A stretch of DNA of 14,583 nt from an uncultured Frankiales bacterium (GTDB lineage: Bacteria > Actinomycetota > Actinomycetes > Mycobacteriales > SCTD01). Shown here piece by piece: positions 1-6,291 of this stretch; the first letter of the stretch is position 1; each line of letters opens with the position of its first letter. The DNA lies in NCBI GenBank assembly GCA_946479905.1, contig CAMLIA010000111.1, positions 1-14,583 on the forward strand, in the 5' to 3' direction. The notes beneath the pieces are model-generated. The model did no database searches, was not told the origin of the DNA, and saw only the letters and a program-made list of their open reading frames with translations. The translations under genes were made by a program, and so were the position numbers.

Positions 1-741
1 TGGGAGGGCGAGATCCCCGGCCGGGAGCGGGTGCGTGTCATCTGCGCCGGTGCCCCGCCGCCCTCCCGCACGATCGCCCGGATCGAGGAGGAGCTCGGCT
101 GGGAGTTCCTGCAGATCTACGGCCTCACCGAGACGTCACCGCTGCTGACCATCAACCGGCGGCGGGCCGAGGAGGACGCGCTGCCGATGTCCGAGGCCGC
201 GCCGCGGCTGTCCCGGGCCGGGACGCCGGCCATCGGCGTACGCATCAAGATCAGCGAGCAGGGCGAGGTGCTGGCCCGGTCCAACGTCGTGCTGGACGGC
301 TACTGGGAGCAGCCCGAGGCCACCGCGGACGCGCTCGAGGGCGGCTGGTTCCACACCGGTGACGGCGGCAGCCTGGACGAGGAGGGGTACGTCACCATCT
401 CCGACCGCCGCAAGGACGTCATCATCACCGGCGGCGAGAACGTGTCGTCCATCGAGGTGGAGGACTGCCTGTTCTCCCACGAGGCCGTCTCCGAGGTCGC
501 TGTCATCGGGGTCCCCAGCGAGAAGTGGGGCGAGACCATCAAGGCCCTCGTCGTGCTGGCCCCCGGGGCGACCGCCACCGAGCAGGACCTCATCGCGCAC
601 TGCAAGGCACGACTGGCCGGCTACAAGGCCCCGACCTCGGTCGAGTTCCGGCCCGAGATCCCGCGTACGGCCACCGGCAAGGTGCAGAAGTTCAAGCTGC
701 GCGAGGAGTACTGGAAGGGCTACGACCGCCAGATCAACTGA
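1..741 (+). CDS. Acyl-CoA synthetase / AMP-dependent ligase (FadD-like), 5' truncated by window edge
   Basis: This is the C-terminal 246 residues of an ANL-superfamily adenylating enzyme, which activates a carboxylic (probably fatty) acid with ATP and transfers it to CoA. The frame is open to base 1, so the gene starts outside the window and the ATG-like codons inside it are not the start. Visible motifs, in order, are the YGLTETSP motif (about residues 40-47), HTGD with DEEGY followed by SDRRKDVIITGGEN (the ATP-ribose Asp and hinge region), SSIEVED, and near the end TATGKVQKFKLRE, which carries the catalytic lysine of the C-terminal subdomain. The order and spacing fit medium/long-chain acyl-CoA synthetases of the AlkK/FadD type. 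The acid substrate cannot be read from this part. It ends with TGA 53 bp before the next gene. An intact C-terminus with no frameshift suggests an active enzyme. Confidence 0.93.
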   Translation, partial: WEGEIPGRERVRVICAGAPPPSRTIARIEEELGWEFLQIYGLTETSPLLTINRRRAEEDALPMSEAAPRLSRAGTPAIGVRIKISEQGEVLARSNVVLDGYWEQPEATADALEGGWFHTGDGGSLDEEGYVTISDRRKDVIITGGENVSSIEVEDCLFSHEAVSEVAVIGVPSEKWGETIKALVVLAPGATATEQDLIAHCKARLAGYKAPTSVEFRPEIPRTATGKVQKFKLREEYWKGYDRQIN

Positions 742-782
742 GGTTGGCGGAAAGTCGGCGGCGAAGTGTCGTCGGCGTTCCC

Positions 783-788
783 TAGGGT
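783..788 (+). promoter_or_regulatory. -10 hexamer TAGGGT, leaderless promoter of the EamA gene
   Basis: TAGGGT fits the actinobacterial TANNNT -10 consensus. It ends exactly 6 nt before the GTG at 795, so transcription would begin at or beside the start codon. There is no Shine-Dalgarno sequence before this GTG. I see no convincing -35. Confidence 0.55.
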
Positions 789-794
789 GGCCCG

Positions 795-1679
795 GTGACG
801 CGTCGGGGATGGCTGCTGTTCGGCGCGATGGGCTTCCTGTGGGGGATCCCGTACCTCCTCATCAAGGTCGCGGTCGAGGACCTGTCGCCGCCCGTGATCG
901 TGCTGGTCCGCACCGGCATCGGCGCCCTGGTGCTGCTGCCGATCGCGGCCGCCCGGGGGTACCTGCGACCGCTGCTGCCGCTGTGGCACTGGCTGCTGCT
1001 GTTCACCGCTCTCGAGATCGCCGGCCCGTGGCTGCTGCTGACCGACGCCGAGACCCAGCTGTCGAGCTCGCTGGCGGGGCTGCTCATCGCGGCGGTGCCG
1101 CTGGTCAGCGCGCTGGCCTCCCAGCTGCTCGGCTCCGAGGACCGCCTGGACTCCCGTCGCCTGCTGGGGCTGGGCGTGGGCATGTCAGGTGTCGCGGTGC
1201 TGCTGGGCCTCGACCTCGGCGGTCAGGTCGGCGCCGCCGTCGAGATCGCCCTGGTCGTCCTCGGCTACGGCACCGCGCCGCAGATCATCATCCGCAAGTT
1301 CGCCCACCTGCCCTCGCTGGCGATCATCTCGTCCTCGCTCGCGCTGACCGCCCTGTTCTGCGCGCCCTTCGCCGCGGTCTCGTGGCCGTCGCAGCTGCCC
1401 TCGGCGAAGGTCATGTGGTCGCTCGCCGGGCTGGCCATCGCGTGCACGGTGGTCGCGTTCCTCGTGTTCTTCGCGCTGATCGCCGAGGCCGGCCCCAACC
1501 GGGCGACGGTCATCACGTTCGTCAACCCGGCCGTGGCGCTCGTGCTCGGCGTGCTGCTCCTGGACGAGAGGTTCACGCTGGGCATCGCGGTCGGCTTCCC
1601 GCTGATCCTGCTCGGCTGCTACCTCGCGACCCGCCGCTCTGACGTCCCTCAGCCGATCCCGGCCGTGGCCGAGGCCTGA
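795..1679 (+). CDS. EamA/DMT-family membrane transporter
   Basis: A 294-residue, strongly hydrophobic protein with about ten predicted transmembrane helices arranged as two EamA repeats (roughly residues 5-135 and 145-285). This is the standard length and plan of drug/metabolite-transporter exporters in the inner membrane. The opening RRGWLLFGAMGFLWGIPY and the helix-four region ending in LLTDAETQLSSSLAGLL match the first repeat. ANRATV-like GPNRATVITFVNPAVALVLG followed by LLLDE is the typical second-repeat signature. Substrate is unknown; the family exports amino acids, metabolites or drugs. The GTG start follows directly after a -10-like TAGGGT. The gene stands 53 bp downstream of the acyl-CoA synthetase and 18 bp upstream of a GNAT gene that has its own -10, so it need not be in one operon with either. 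Confidence 0.92.
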   Translation: MTRRGWLLFGAMGFLWGIPYLLIKVAVEDLSPPVIVLVRTGIGALVLLPIAAARGYLRPLLPLWHWLLLFTALEIAGPWLLLTDAETQLSSSLAGLLIAAVPLVSALASQLLGSEDRLDSRRLLGLGVGMSGVAVLLGLDLGGQVGAAVEIALVVLGYGTAPQIIIRKFAHLPSLAIISSSLALTALFCAPFAAVSWPSQLPSAKVMWSLAGLAIACTVVAFLVFFALIAEAGPNRATVITFVNPAVALVLGVLLLDERFTLGIAVGFPLILLGCYLATRRSDVPQPIPAVAEA

Positions 1680-1685
1680 TCACCG

Positions 1686-1691
1686 TACGCT
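1686..1691 (+). promoter_or_regulatory. -10 hexamer TACGCT, leaderless promoter of the GNAT gene
   Basis: TACGCT matches TANNNT and ends 6 nt before the GTG at 1698. It lies in the 18 bp between the exporter stop and the acetyltransferase start. No ribosome binding site is visible. Confidence 0.5.
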
Positions 1692-1697
1692 CGACCC

Positions 1698-2186
1698 GTG
1701 ATCGAGTTCCGCCCGCTCGCCGAGGGCGACCTGGAGCTGCTGGCGGAGTGGTTCCGCGCCCCGCACGTCGCGCGCTGGTGGCGGGACGAGACCGCCGAGA
1801 AGTACCTGCCGGCGATCCACGGCACCGACCCGACCGTCGTGCTCGTCGCCGTCTACGACAAGCGGCCGCTGGGGCTCGCGCAGTGGTACCGCTGGGACGA
1901 CAACGCCGACTCCAGGGACCGCTACGGCATCCCGGGCGGCACCGTCGGGATCGACTACCTCATCGGGCACCCGCACGACTGCGAGCGGGGGCTCGGGACC
2001 GCCCTGGTCGCGGCGCTGCTGGAGCAGACGCCGGCCGTCCCGGTGTGGGTCACCCCGGAGGAGGCCAACCAGCCGTCCTGCCGGGTGCTCGAGAAGAACG
2101 GCTTCGAGCTGATGGCCGTGAAGCAGTGCGACATCCCCGAGGAGCCCGACGCGGGGCCGACCGCGCTCTACCGGCTGCAGCGCTGA
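1698..2186 (+). CDS. GNAT-family N-acetyltransferase, AAC(6')/siderophore-acyltransferase-like subgroup
   Basis: A 162-residue single-domain acetyl-CoA-dependent transferase, presumably cytoplasmic. The N-terminus FRPLAEGDLELLAEWFRAPH followed by VARWW is typical of the subgroup that holds aminoglycoside 6'-acetyltransferases and MbtK/IucB-like siderophore acyltransferases. The acetyl-CoA pyrophosphate loop is ERGLGTA (residues 96-102), preceded by the strand VGIDYLIG. The C-terminal NQPSCRVLEKNGFE (124-137) is the usual GNAT motif B. The fold is secure, but the substrate is not: the similarity to AAC(6') is at subgroup level and does not show drug resistance. The GTG start at 1698 puts the mature fold at residue 2, with a -10-like hexamer 6 nt upstream. 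Confidence 0.9.
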   Translation: MIEFRPLAEGDLELLAEWFRAPHVARWWRDETAEKYLPAIHGTDPTVVLVAVYDKRPLGLAQWYRWDDNADSRDRYGIPGGTVGIDYLIGHPHDCERGLGTALVAALLEQTPAVPVWVTPEEANQPSCRVLEKNGFELMAVKQCDIPEEPDAGPTALYRLQR

Positions 2187-2188
2187 GT

Positions 2189-2194
2189 GAGAAT
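2189..2194 (+). promoter_or_regulatory. -10-like hexamer GAGAAT before the 127-aa gene
   Basis: GAGAAT keeps the conserved A2 and T6 of TANNNT and ends 6 nt before the GTG at 2201, the same geometry as its neighbours. T1 is missing, so it is weaker. It supports GTG 2201 as the start. Confidence 0.35.
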
Positions 2195-2200
2195 GGACCC

Positions 2201-2584
2201 GTGAGCACGCAGCTGGCGGTCGAGGGCAGGGCGCTGAGCACGCGCGCGAAGGTGCTCATCGGCGCCGGCGCCGCGATCGTGCTGTTCGGGATGCTGGTCG
2301 CCGGCTTCAACATCCTGCTCAGCCCGCCGAACCTGGTCGAGGTCGTCACGATGACGCAGGACGCCACGCAGGAGGACCGCCAGGCGCTCAAGGACGCCTG
2401 CGGGCAGCTGCCCGGGATCACCGTCGTCAAGGACCAGGGCGACCCGTCTCCCGAGATCCAGGGCAGGTTCCCGGTCCGCTTCGACATCGGGCACGCCTCG
2501 ACCAAGCAGCGGATCGCGCTGGAGTCCTGCATCAACGAGCACGGCTCCAAGGTCCGCGGCTTCCTCGCCGAGGGCGACAACTAG
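2201..2584 (+). CDS. Small membrane-anchored protein of unknown function
   Basis: A 127-residue protein I do not recognise. A short cytoplasmic N-terminus (about 17 residues, ending in STRAKV) is followed by one hydrophobic helix (about residues 18-40). The remaining 85-residue polar domain would lie outside the membrane. That domain has an alternating strand/helix pattern and two cysteines (in KDACGQLPG and LESCINEHG), which could form a disulfide. The pattern recalls a small ferredoxin-like fold, but this is inference. The start is chosen because GTG 2201 is the first in-frame start after the GNAT stop (14 nt gap) and has a -10-like GAGAAT at the standard distance. The larger reading frame upstream is the GNAT gene read out of frame. 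Its TAG stop sits in a CTAG shared with the convergent DUF2461 gene. Confidence 0.75.
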   Translation: MSTQLAVEGRALSTRAKVLIGAGAAIVLFGMLVAGFNILLSPPNLVEVVTMTQDATQEDRQALKDACGQLPGITVVKDQGDPSPEIQGRFPVRFDIGHASTKQRIALESCINEHGSKVRGFLAEGDN

Positions 2585-2598
2585 CAGCTCGCGGCGAG
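2564..2598. terminator. Weak inverted repeat over the convergent stop codons
   Basis: CTCGCCG at 2564-2570 pairs perfectly with CGGCGAG at 2592-2598 across a 21 nt loop that contains both stop codons. It has no T-tract and a long loop, so it is only a possible bidirectional terminator. It is the only candidate at this junction, because the two genes overlap and leave no spacer. Confidence 0.25.
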
Positions 2599-3201
2599 CC
2601 AGGCGTTCAGGGGGACGAAGGACTTCCACGCCTTCACCACCTCGGCCTTGGCCTTCGGGGTGTGCAGCCACTCCGCCGGCGGGTGGTCGACCCAGCTGAT
2701 GAGCGACTTGTGCCGCAGCAGGTCCGCGCGCGGGTGCTCGGCGTCCCACGGCTTGGGTACGCGCTTGAGCTGGTCACCGCCGACCTCGTACCCCTTCTTG
2801 CGGAGGCCCGCCAGGATGCGGGCGAGCTCCTCCCCGCCCGGCCCGGCGATCGACTCGCGCAGCCGCTTCACCTGCTCGGGTGAGGGCGAGAACATGCCGC
2901 CGCCGACGTGCAGGCCGTGCGCGTCGATGCCGACGTAGAAGCCCTGGTCGCCGGCGTGCACCACGGCGTACTGCCGGGTCTTGTAGGGCGTCTTGTCCTT
3001 CGAGAACCGCACGTCGCGGTAGGGCCGGAACATCTTGGCCTCGCCGAACGCCGGCGCGGCCTCGGCGAGCAGCTCCTTCATCGGGGCGGCCACGCACTCG
3101 TCGTACACGCTCTTGTGATCGGTCCAGTAGGCCTTGCTGTTGTCCGCCTCGAGTCCCTCGTAGAACTCGATCGCCTCTTCCGGGAAGCCGAGGAACGCCA
3201 T
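2581..3201 (-). CDS. DUF2461 / TIGR02453-family protein
   Basis: A 206-residue cytoplasmic protein of a widespread, uncharacterised family. Hallmarks visible are the opening FLGFPEEAIEFYEGLEADNS followed by KAYWTDHK (residues 4-30), then FRPYRDVRFSKDKTPYKT (58-75), and YVGIDAHGLHVGGGMF (about 88-103), which are the most conserved blocks of the family. Length is normal for the family. No catalytic residues are established, so no function is assigned. ATG 3201 follows a TAGTGT -10 at the leaderless distance. The gene is divergent from a NUDIX hydrolase across 22 bp and convergent with the 127-aa membrane protein, with 4 nt of overlap at CTAG. Confidence 0.92.
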   Translation of the reverse strand: MAFLGFPEEAIEFYEGLEADNSKAYWTDHKSVYDECVAAPMKELLAEAAPAFGEAKMFRPYRDVRFSKDKTPYKTRQYAVVHAGDQGFYVGIDAHGLHVGGGMFSPSPEQVKRLRESIAGPGGEELARILAGLRKKGYEVGGDQLKRVPKPWDAEHPRADLLRHKSLISWVDHPPAEWLHTPKAKAEVVKAWKSFVPLNAWLAASC

Positions 3202-3207
3202 GAGCGC

Positions 3208-3213
3208 ACACTA
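3208..3213 (-). promoter_or_regulatory. -10 hexamer TAGTGT (minus) of the DUF2461 gene
   Basis: Read on the minus strand, TAGTGT ends 6 nt before the ATG at 3201. Its first two bases are the same TA base pairs that begin the plus-strand -10 of the NUDIX gene, making a compact bidirectional promoter. Confidence 0.55.
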
Positions 3214-3217
3214 GGCT
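3212..3217 (+). promoter_or_regulatory. -10 hexamer TAGGCT of the NUDIX gene
   Basis: TAGGCT ends 6 nt before GTG 3224 and overlaps the divergent minus-strand -10 by two base pairs (3212-3213). Confidence 0.55.
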
Positions 3218-3223
3218 GCCCGA

Positions 3224-3694
3224 GTGGATCTTGAGCGCCTGCAGGTGCGGGCCTACAACGCGCTGCCGGACGCGCTCAAGACGACCGCGATCCGGCTCGG
3301 CACGCCGAACTTCACGGTCGGCTCGCTCGCCTGGCTGACCGACGACGGGTCGCGCGTGCTGCTCGCCCGGCCCAGCTACCGCGAGGGCTGGCTGCCGACG
3401 GGCGGCTTCCTGCGCAAGGGCGAGACCCCGCTCGAGACCGTCACCCGCGAGGTGACGGAGGAGCTCGGTGTCGAGGCCCGCATAGAGCCGCACCACAGGG
3501 TGGCCTTCGACGTGGAGCGTCGCGGCGTGACCTTCATCAGCGTCGGCGTCGTGCCGGCCGACGCGCAGCTCGTCCTGAGCCCCGAGGTGCTGGAGGCCCG
3601 GTGGTTCCCGCTCGACGCGATGCCGGCGTTCCCCGCGGACTTCACCGAGGGCTTCGAGCAGGCTGACCGGGACGCGATCGCAAGGGTTCGGTAA
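3224..3694 (+). CDS. NUDIX hydrolase
   Basis: A 156-residue pyrophosphohydrolase that would cleave a nucleoside diphosphate linked to another group, with Mg2+ or Mn2+. The Nudix box is a perfect match to the GX5EX7REUXEEXGU consensus at residues 61-83: G61, E67, R75, E76, E79, E80, G82, with the metal-binding REVTEE core. The first 30 residues form a short helical extension before the Nudix fold. Length and layout resemble housecleaning or ADP-ribose/NADH-type enzymes, but no substrate-specific motif stands out. GTG 3224 is supported by the -10 at 3212-3217. The gene ends with TAA. The last codons and the 41 bp after them carry repeats that may regulate the next operon. Confidence 0.92.
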   Translation: MDLERLQVRAYNALPDALKTTAIRLGTPNFTVGSLAWLTDDGSRVLLARPSYREGWLPTGGFLRKGETPLETVTREVTEELGVEARIEPHHRVAFDVERRGVTFISVGVVPADAQLVLSPEVLEARWFPLDAMPAFPADFTEGFEQADRDAIARVR

Positions 3695-3698
3695 GGGT
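3682..3698 (+). promoter_or_regulatory. 11-bp-spaced direct repeat AAGGGT, candidate response-regulator binding site
   Basis: AAGGGTTC at 3682-3689 and AAGGGTCC at 3693-3700 share 7 of 8 bases and are 11 bp apart, one helical turn. OmpR/PhoB-family regulators bind tandem half-sites at this pitch. The repeat overlaps the end of the NUDIX gene and lies just upstream of where the -35 of the two-component operon should be. This is an activator position, and the -35 itself is poor. Confidence 0.4.
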
Positions 3699-3723
3699 CC
3701 ACCGCAGCGCGTCGATCAGCCCC

Positions 3724-3729
3724 GATCAT
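3724..3729 (+). promoter_or_regulatory. -10-like hexamer GATCAT of the two-component operon
   Basis: GATCAT keeps A2 and T6 of TANNNT and ends 6 nt before GTG 3736. It is embedded in a second short repeat: CGATCA occurs at 3713-3718 and 3723-3728, exactly 10 bp apart. Confidence 0.4.
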
Positions 3730-3735
3730 GGACGG

Positions 3736-4416
3736 GTGACCGACAAGGGGCTGGTGCTCGTCGTGGAGGACGAGCCGGCGATCGCCGAGCTGCAGCGGCT
3801 CTACCTGACCCGCGAGGGGTACGGCGTGCACCTCGCCCGCGACGGCGCCGAGGGGCTCGCCGCGGCCCGCCGCCTCAAGCCGGTCGCCGTCGTGCTCGAC
3901 GTCGGGCTGCCCACGATGGACGGCACCGAGGTCTGCAAGGCGCTGCGCGACGAGGGCGACTGGGTGCCGGTGCTGTTCGTGACGGCACGGGACGACGAGG
4001 TCGACCGGATCCTGGGCCTCGAGCTCGGCGCCGACGACTACCTCACGAAGCCGTTCAGCCCGCGCGAGCTCGTGAGCCGGGTCCGCGCCGTGCTGCGCCG
4101 CACGCAGGGTCACGTCGCGCAGCCGCCCTTGACGCTGGGACCGATCCGGGTGGACCTGGAGACGCGCGAGGTCGAGGTGGACGGCGAGCCGGTCGCGCTC
4201 ACGGTCACGGAGTTCGACCTGCTGGTGGCGCTGCTGCGCCGACCCGGACGCGTGCTGAGCCGCGACCAGCTGCTGTCCCAGGTGTGGGGGTACGAAGCCG
4301 CCGCGGGCACCCGCACCGTCGACGTCCACGTGGGTCAGGTGCGCCAGAAGCTCGGTGCCGCAGGCGATCTCATCCGGACCGTCCGTGGCGTGGGCTACGC
4401 CACCGCGAAGCTGTGA
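3736..4416 (+). CDS. OmpR-family response regulator
   Basis: A 226-residue DNA-binding regulator, phosphorylated by the kinase encoded directly downstream. The receiver domain (about 5-118) has the acidic pocket E11/D12, phosphoacceptor D55 in VVLDVGLP, T83 in LFVTARDD and K105 in YLTKPF. The C-terminal winged helix (about 130-226) shows the typical LTVTEFDLLVALLRRPGRVL stretch, then SRDQLLSQVWGY and the recognition-helix/wing segment TRTVDVHVGQVRQKLG ending in IRTVRGVGY. All key residues are present. The GTG start at 3736 lies 6 nt after a -10-like hexamer. The stop overlaps the kinase start, so the two are co-translated. I cannot name the ortholog. Confidence 0.96.
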   Translation: MTDKGLVLVVEDEPAIAELQRLYLTREGYGVHLARDGAEGLAAARRLKPVAVVLDVGLPTMDGTEVCKALRDEGDWVPVLFVTARDDEVDRILGLELGADDYLTKPFSPRELVSRVRAVLRRTQGHVAQPPLTLGPIRVDLETREVEVDGEPVALTVTEFDLLVALLRRPGRVLSRDQLLSQVWGYEAAAGTRTVDVHVGQVRQKLGAAGDLIRTVRGVGYATAKL

Positions 4417-5714
4417 GCATGCGCCGTCGGATCGCGGCGAGCACGGTGCTGGCGGCCCTTGTCGGCCTGCTCGCAGCCGGGCTCGTGTCCGTCGGGCTGG
4501 TGCGCTCCTCCTACGACGCGCAGGCCAAGGCCAACCTGCACACCCAGGCGCAGCTGCTCGCGAGGGCGCTCGACAACGGACGGGCCGTGCCGGCGCGACG
4601 GCTGAAGCCGCTGCTGCTGAGGTACGTGCGGGTGTCCGCCGACGGCACCGGTGTCGGGGTGCGGCTGCTCACCGATGCGGAGCGGTCAGCCGCTCAGCAG
4701 GGCCTGCCGCTGCAGGCGACCCGCCGGCTCGAGGGGCAGCGGGTCCTCGTCGACGTCGAGCCGATCGAGTCCGGCGGCGGGGTGGTCGTGTTCCAGCGGC
4801 AGAGCGAGGCCCGCGCGGTCACGACGCACGTCTACCGACGGCTCGCGGTCGCCTCGTTCGTCGGGCTGGGTGTCGCGGTGCTGCTCGGTGTCGCCCTGGC
4901 CCGGCGGCTGTCCACGCCGCTGGCCCGGGCGGCCGAGGGGGCGCACCGGCTGGCCGCCGGGGAGCGCACCGTCCGGTTGCCGGAGGACGGCCCCGACGAG
5001 GTCGCCGAGGTGTCGCGCAGCATCAACGCGCTCGCCCAGGCGCTCGGCCGCAGTGAGAGCCGCGAGCGCGACTTCCTGCTCTCGGTGAGCCATGAGCTGA
5101 AGACGCCGCTCACGGGCATCCGTGGCTTCGCCGAGGCGCTCACCGAGGGCGTCGCCGACCCGGTCGAGGCAGGCCGCACGATCGAGGCCGAGGCCGGTCG
5201 GATGCAGCGGCTGGTGGCCGACCTGCTGGACCTGGCACGAGCCGGCTCCGACGACTTCCGGGTGGACCTCGCCCCGACCGATCTCGTCACCCTCGTCGTG
5301 GACGCCACCACCGTCTGGTCCAGGCGGTGCGCCGACGTCGGGGTGGAGCTGCGGACCGAGCTGCCGGCGACCGCTGTCGTGCTGACCGACGGCGGCCGGG
5401 TCCGGCAGGTGCTCGACGGTCTGCTCGAGAACGCCCTGCGGGTCACGCCCGCCGGCTGCCCGATCGTCGTCGCCGTCCGCGGCGGGACCCTCGAGGTCCG
5501 CGACGGCGGCCCGGGCCTCACCGAGGAGGACCTGCCGGTGGCCTTCGACCGCTCGGTGCTCTACGAGCGGTACAAGGGGGTCCGGCAGGTCGGGACCGGC
5601 CTCGGCCTGGCCCTCGTCGCGTCCCTGGTGCGCCGGCTGGGCGGCACCGTCGAAGCAGGCCACGCCCCCGAGGGCGGGGCCCGCTTCGCCGTACACCTCC
5701 CCGGCTCGCCCTAG
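4413..5714 (+). CDS. Sensor histidine kinase
   Basis: A 433-residue membrane kinase, the partner of the upstream regulator. Order: TM1 (about 7-30), an extracytoplasmic sensor region of about 110 residues with no recognised fold, TM2 (about 144-166), HAMP (about 166-217), HisKA with the phosphorylated His227 in SVSHELKTPL, then HATPase with N box LLENALR (about 337-343), G1 DGGPG (364-368) and G2 GTGLGLAL (394-401). It is complete and of typical class length. GTG 4413 overlaps the regulator stop as GTGA, and ATG 4419 two codons later is an equally possible start. Neither has a good Shine-Dalgarno sequence, so translation is probably coupled. The TAG stop lies in a CTAG shared with the convergent secreted-protein gene. 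The stimulus is unknown. Confidence 0.95.
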   Translation: MSMRRRIAASTVLAALVGLLAAGLVSVGLVRSSYDAQAKANLHTQAQLLARALDNGRAVPARRLKPLLLRYVRVSADGTGVGVRLLTDAERSAAQQGLPLQATRRLEGQRVLVDVEPIESGGGVVVFQRQSEARAVTTHVYRRLAVASFVGLGVAVLLGVALARRLSTPLARAAEGAHRLAAGERTVRLPEDGPDEVAEVSRSINALAQALGRSESRERDFLLSVSHELKTPLTGIRGFAEALTEGVADPVEAGRTIEAEAGRMQRLVADLLDLARAGSDDFRVDLAPTDLVTLVVDATTVWSRRCADVGVELRTELPATAVVLTDGGRVRQVLDGLLENALRVTPAGCPIVVAVRGGTLEVRDGGPGLTEEDLPVAFDRSVLYERYKGVRQVGTGLGLALVASLVRRLGGTVEAGHAPEGGARFAVHLPGSP

Positions 5715-6196
5715 TGGCGCTCGACGGTGAACGGGACGCTCGTCGGGTGGGCGCGGTCCTTGCCCAGGTAGACCCGGTTCGGGGGCAGCTGCTGGCCGTC
5801 GACCTTGACGTCGACCGTGAGCTGCTGGGAGCACTCGGCCTGGAAGTCGAAGCCGTCCAGCCCGCCGTAGTTGGTGAGCCGGAAGCTCATCAGCCGGCCG
5901 TCTGCGGACTCGGCGACCGCGTCGCCGCGCTCGAGCCGGAAGGTCCGGTAGTGGCTGATGCCCGACGACGCCCTGATGGTGCCGGTGACGGTGATCTTGC
6001 CCTTGCTGGCGTGCGTGATCCGGAAGCCCCAGCCGTTGGTGCCGTGGTACAGGTAGGCGACGCCGCGCTGACCCGCCTGCACCATCGGGTTGCCCTGCAC
6101 GACGGCGGGCAGCCGGCCGCAGTCCGCGGCCGCGGCGCTGGGGGTCACGGCGGCGAGCGGTGCGGCGGCCAGCGCCGCCACGAGAAGCGTCTTCAT
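5711..6196 (-). CDS. Small secreted protein of unknown function
   Basis: A 161-residue exported protein. Residues 1-24 form a Sec signal peptide: MKTLLV, a hydrophobic Ala/Leu core, then PSAAAA before DC, with cleavage expected after A23 or A24. The mature protein is about 137 residues, rich in alternating beta-type segments (WGFRITHA, KITVTGTIRA, LMSFRLTNYGG, LTVDVKVDG, VPFTVER). It has only two cysteines (DCGRL near the new N-terminus and AECSQ), which probably pair. A beta-sandwich is likely, but I do not recognise a family. ATG 6196 is chosen over an in-frame ATG 60 nt upstream because it begins the signal peptide and has GGAG 9 nt before it (minus strand, 6206-6209). It is convergent with the histidine kinase gene, sharing the CTAG stop. 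Confidence 0.8.
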   Translation of the reverse strand: MKTLLVAALAAAPLAAVTPSAAAADCGRLPAVVQGNPMVQAGQRGVAYLYHGTNGWGFRITHASKGKITVTGTIRASSGISHYRTFRLERGDAVAESADGRLMSFRLTNYGGLDGFDFQAECSQQLTVDVKVDGQQLPPNRVYLGKDRAHPTSVPFTVERH

Positions 6197-6214
6197 GACG
6201 ATGTGCTCCGTCCC

Positions 6215-6231
6215 GACCGCGCTCTGCGGTC
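6215..6231 (-). other. Small hairpin in the leader of the secreted-protein gene
   Basis: GACCGC and GCGGTC form a perfect 6 bp stem with a 5 nt loop, 18 nt upstream of the ATG at 6196 and just ahead of its GGAG. It could shape translation or mRNA stability of the leader, or be chance in such GC-rich DNA. Confidence 0.25.
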
Positions 6232-6254
6232 TCGACGCCAGACGGTCCCCGGGC

Positions 6255-6283
6255 ACGATGAGGGGACGTCCAGGAGCGTGTAA
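6255..6283 (-). promoter_or_regulatory. Tentative promoter of the secreted-protein gene
   Basis: On the minus strand, TTACAC (6278-6283) and CATCGT (6255-6260) are 17 bp apart and would give a leader of about 50 nt. The match is partial. An 8 bp palindrome GGACGTCC (6264-6271) sits in the spacer. Confidence 0.22.
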
Positions 6284-6291
6284 GCGTTGCG

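Noticed and set aside
31..741. Treating position 31 as the start of the acyl-CoA synthetase
   Set aside because: The frame is open to base 1 and the protein would lack the N-terminal two thirds of the family, so the gene simply begins outside the window.
359..1642. Open frame of 427 codons on plus spanning the acyl-CoA synthetase end and the exporter
   Set aside because: Low-complexity Arg/Pro/Ala product crossing two well-supported genes in another frame.
1698..2186. Naming the GNAT gene an aminoglycoside resistance gene AAC(6')
   Set aside because: Only subgroup-level resemblance; the same subgroup holds siderophore and other acyltransferases, and there is no resistance context.
5400..5590. 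Repeated GTCCGGCAGGT in the kinase gene
   Set aside because: Both copies encode VRQV in frame within the HATPase domain; this is codon bias, not a regulatory repeat.
5664..5680. GCCCC/GGGGC hairpin near the end of the kinase gene
   Set aside because: Five GC pairs within coding DNA of this composition are expected often; there is no T-tract and it lies 30 bp before the stop.
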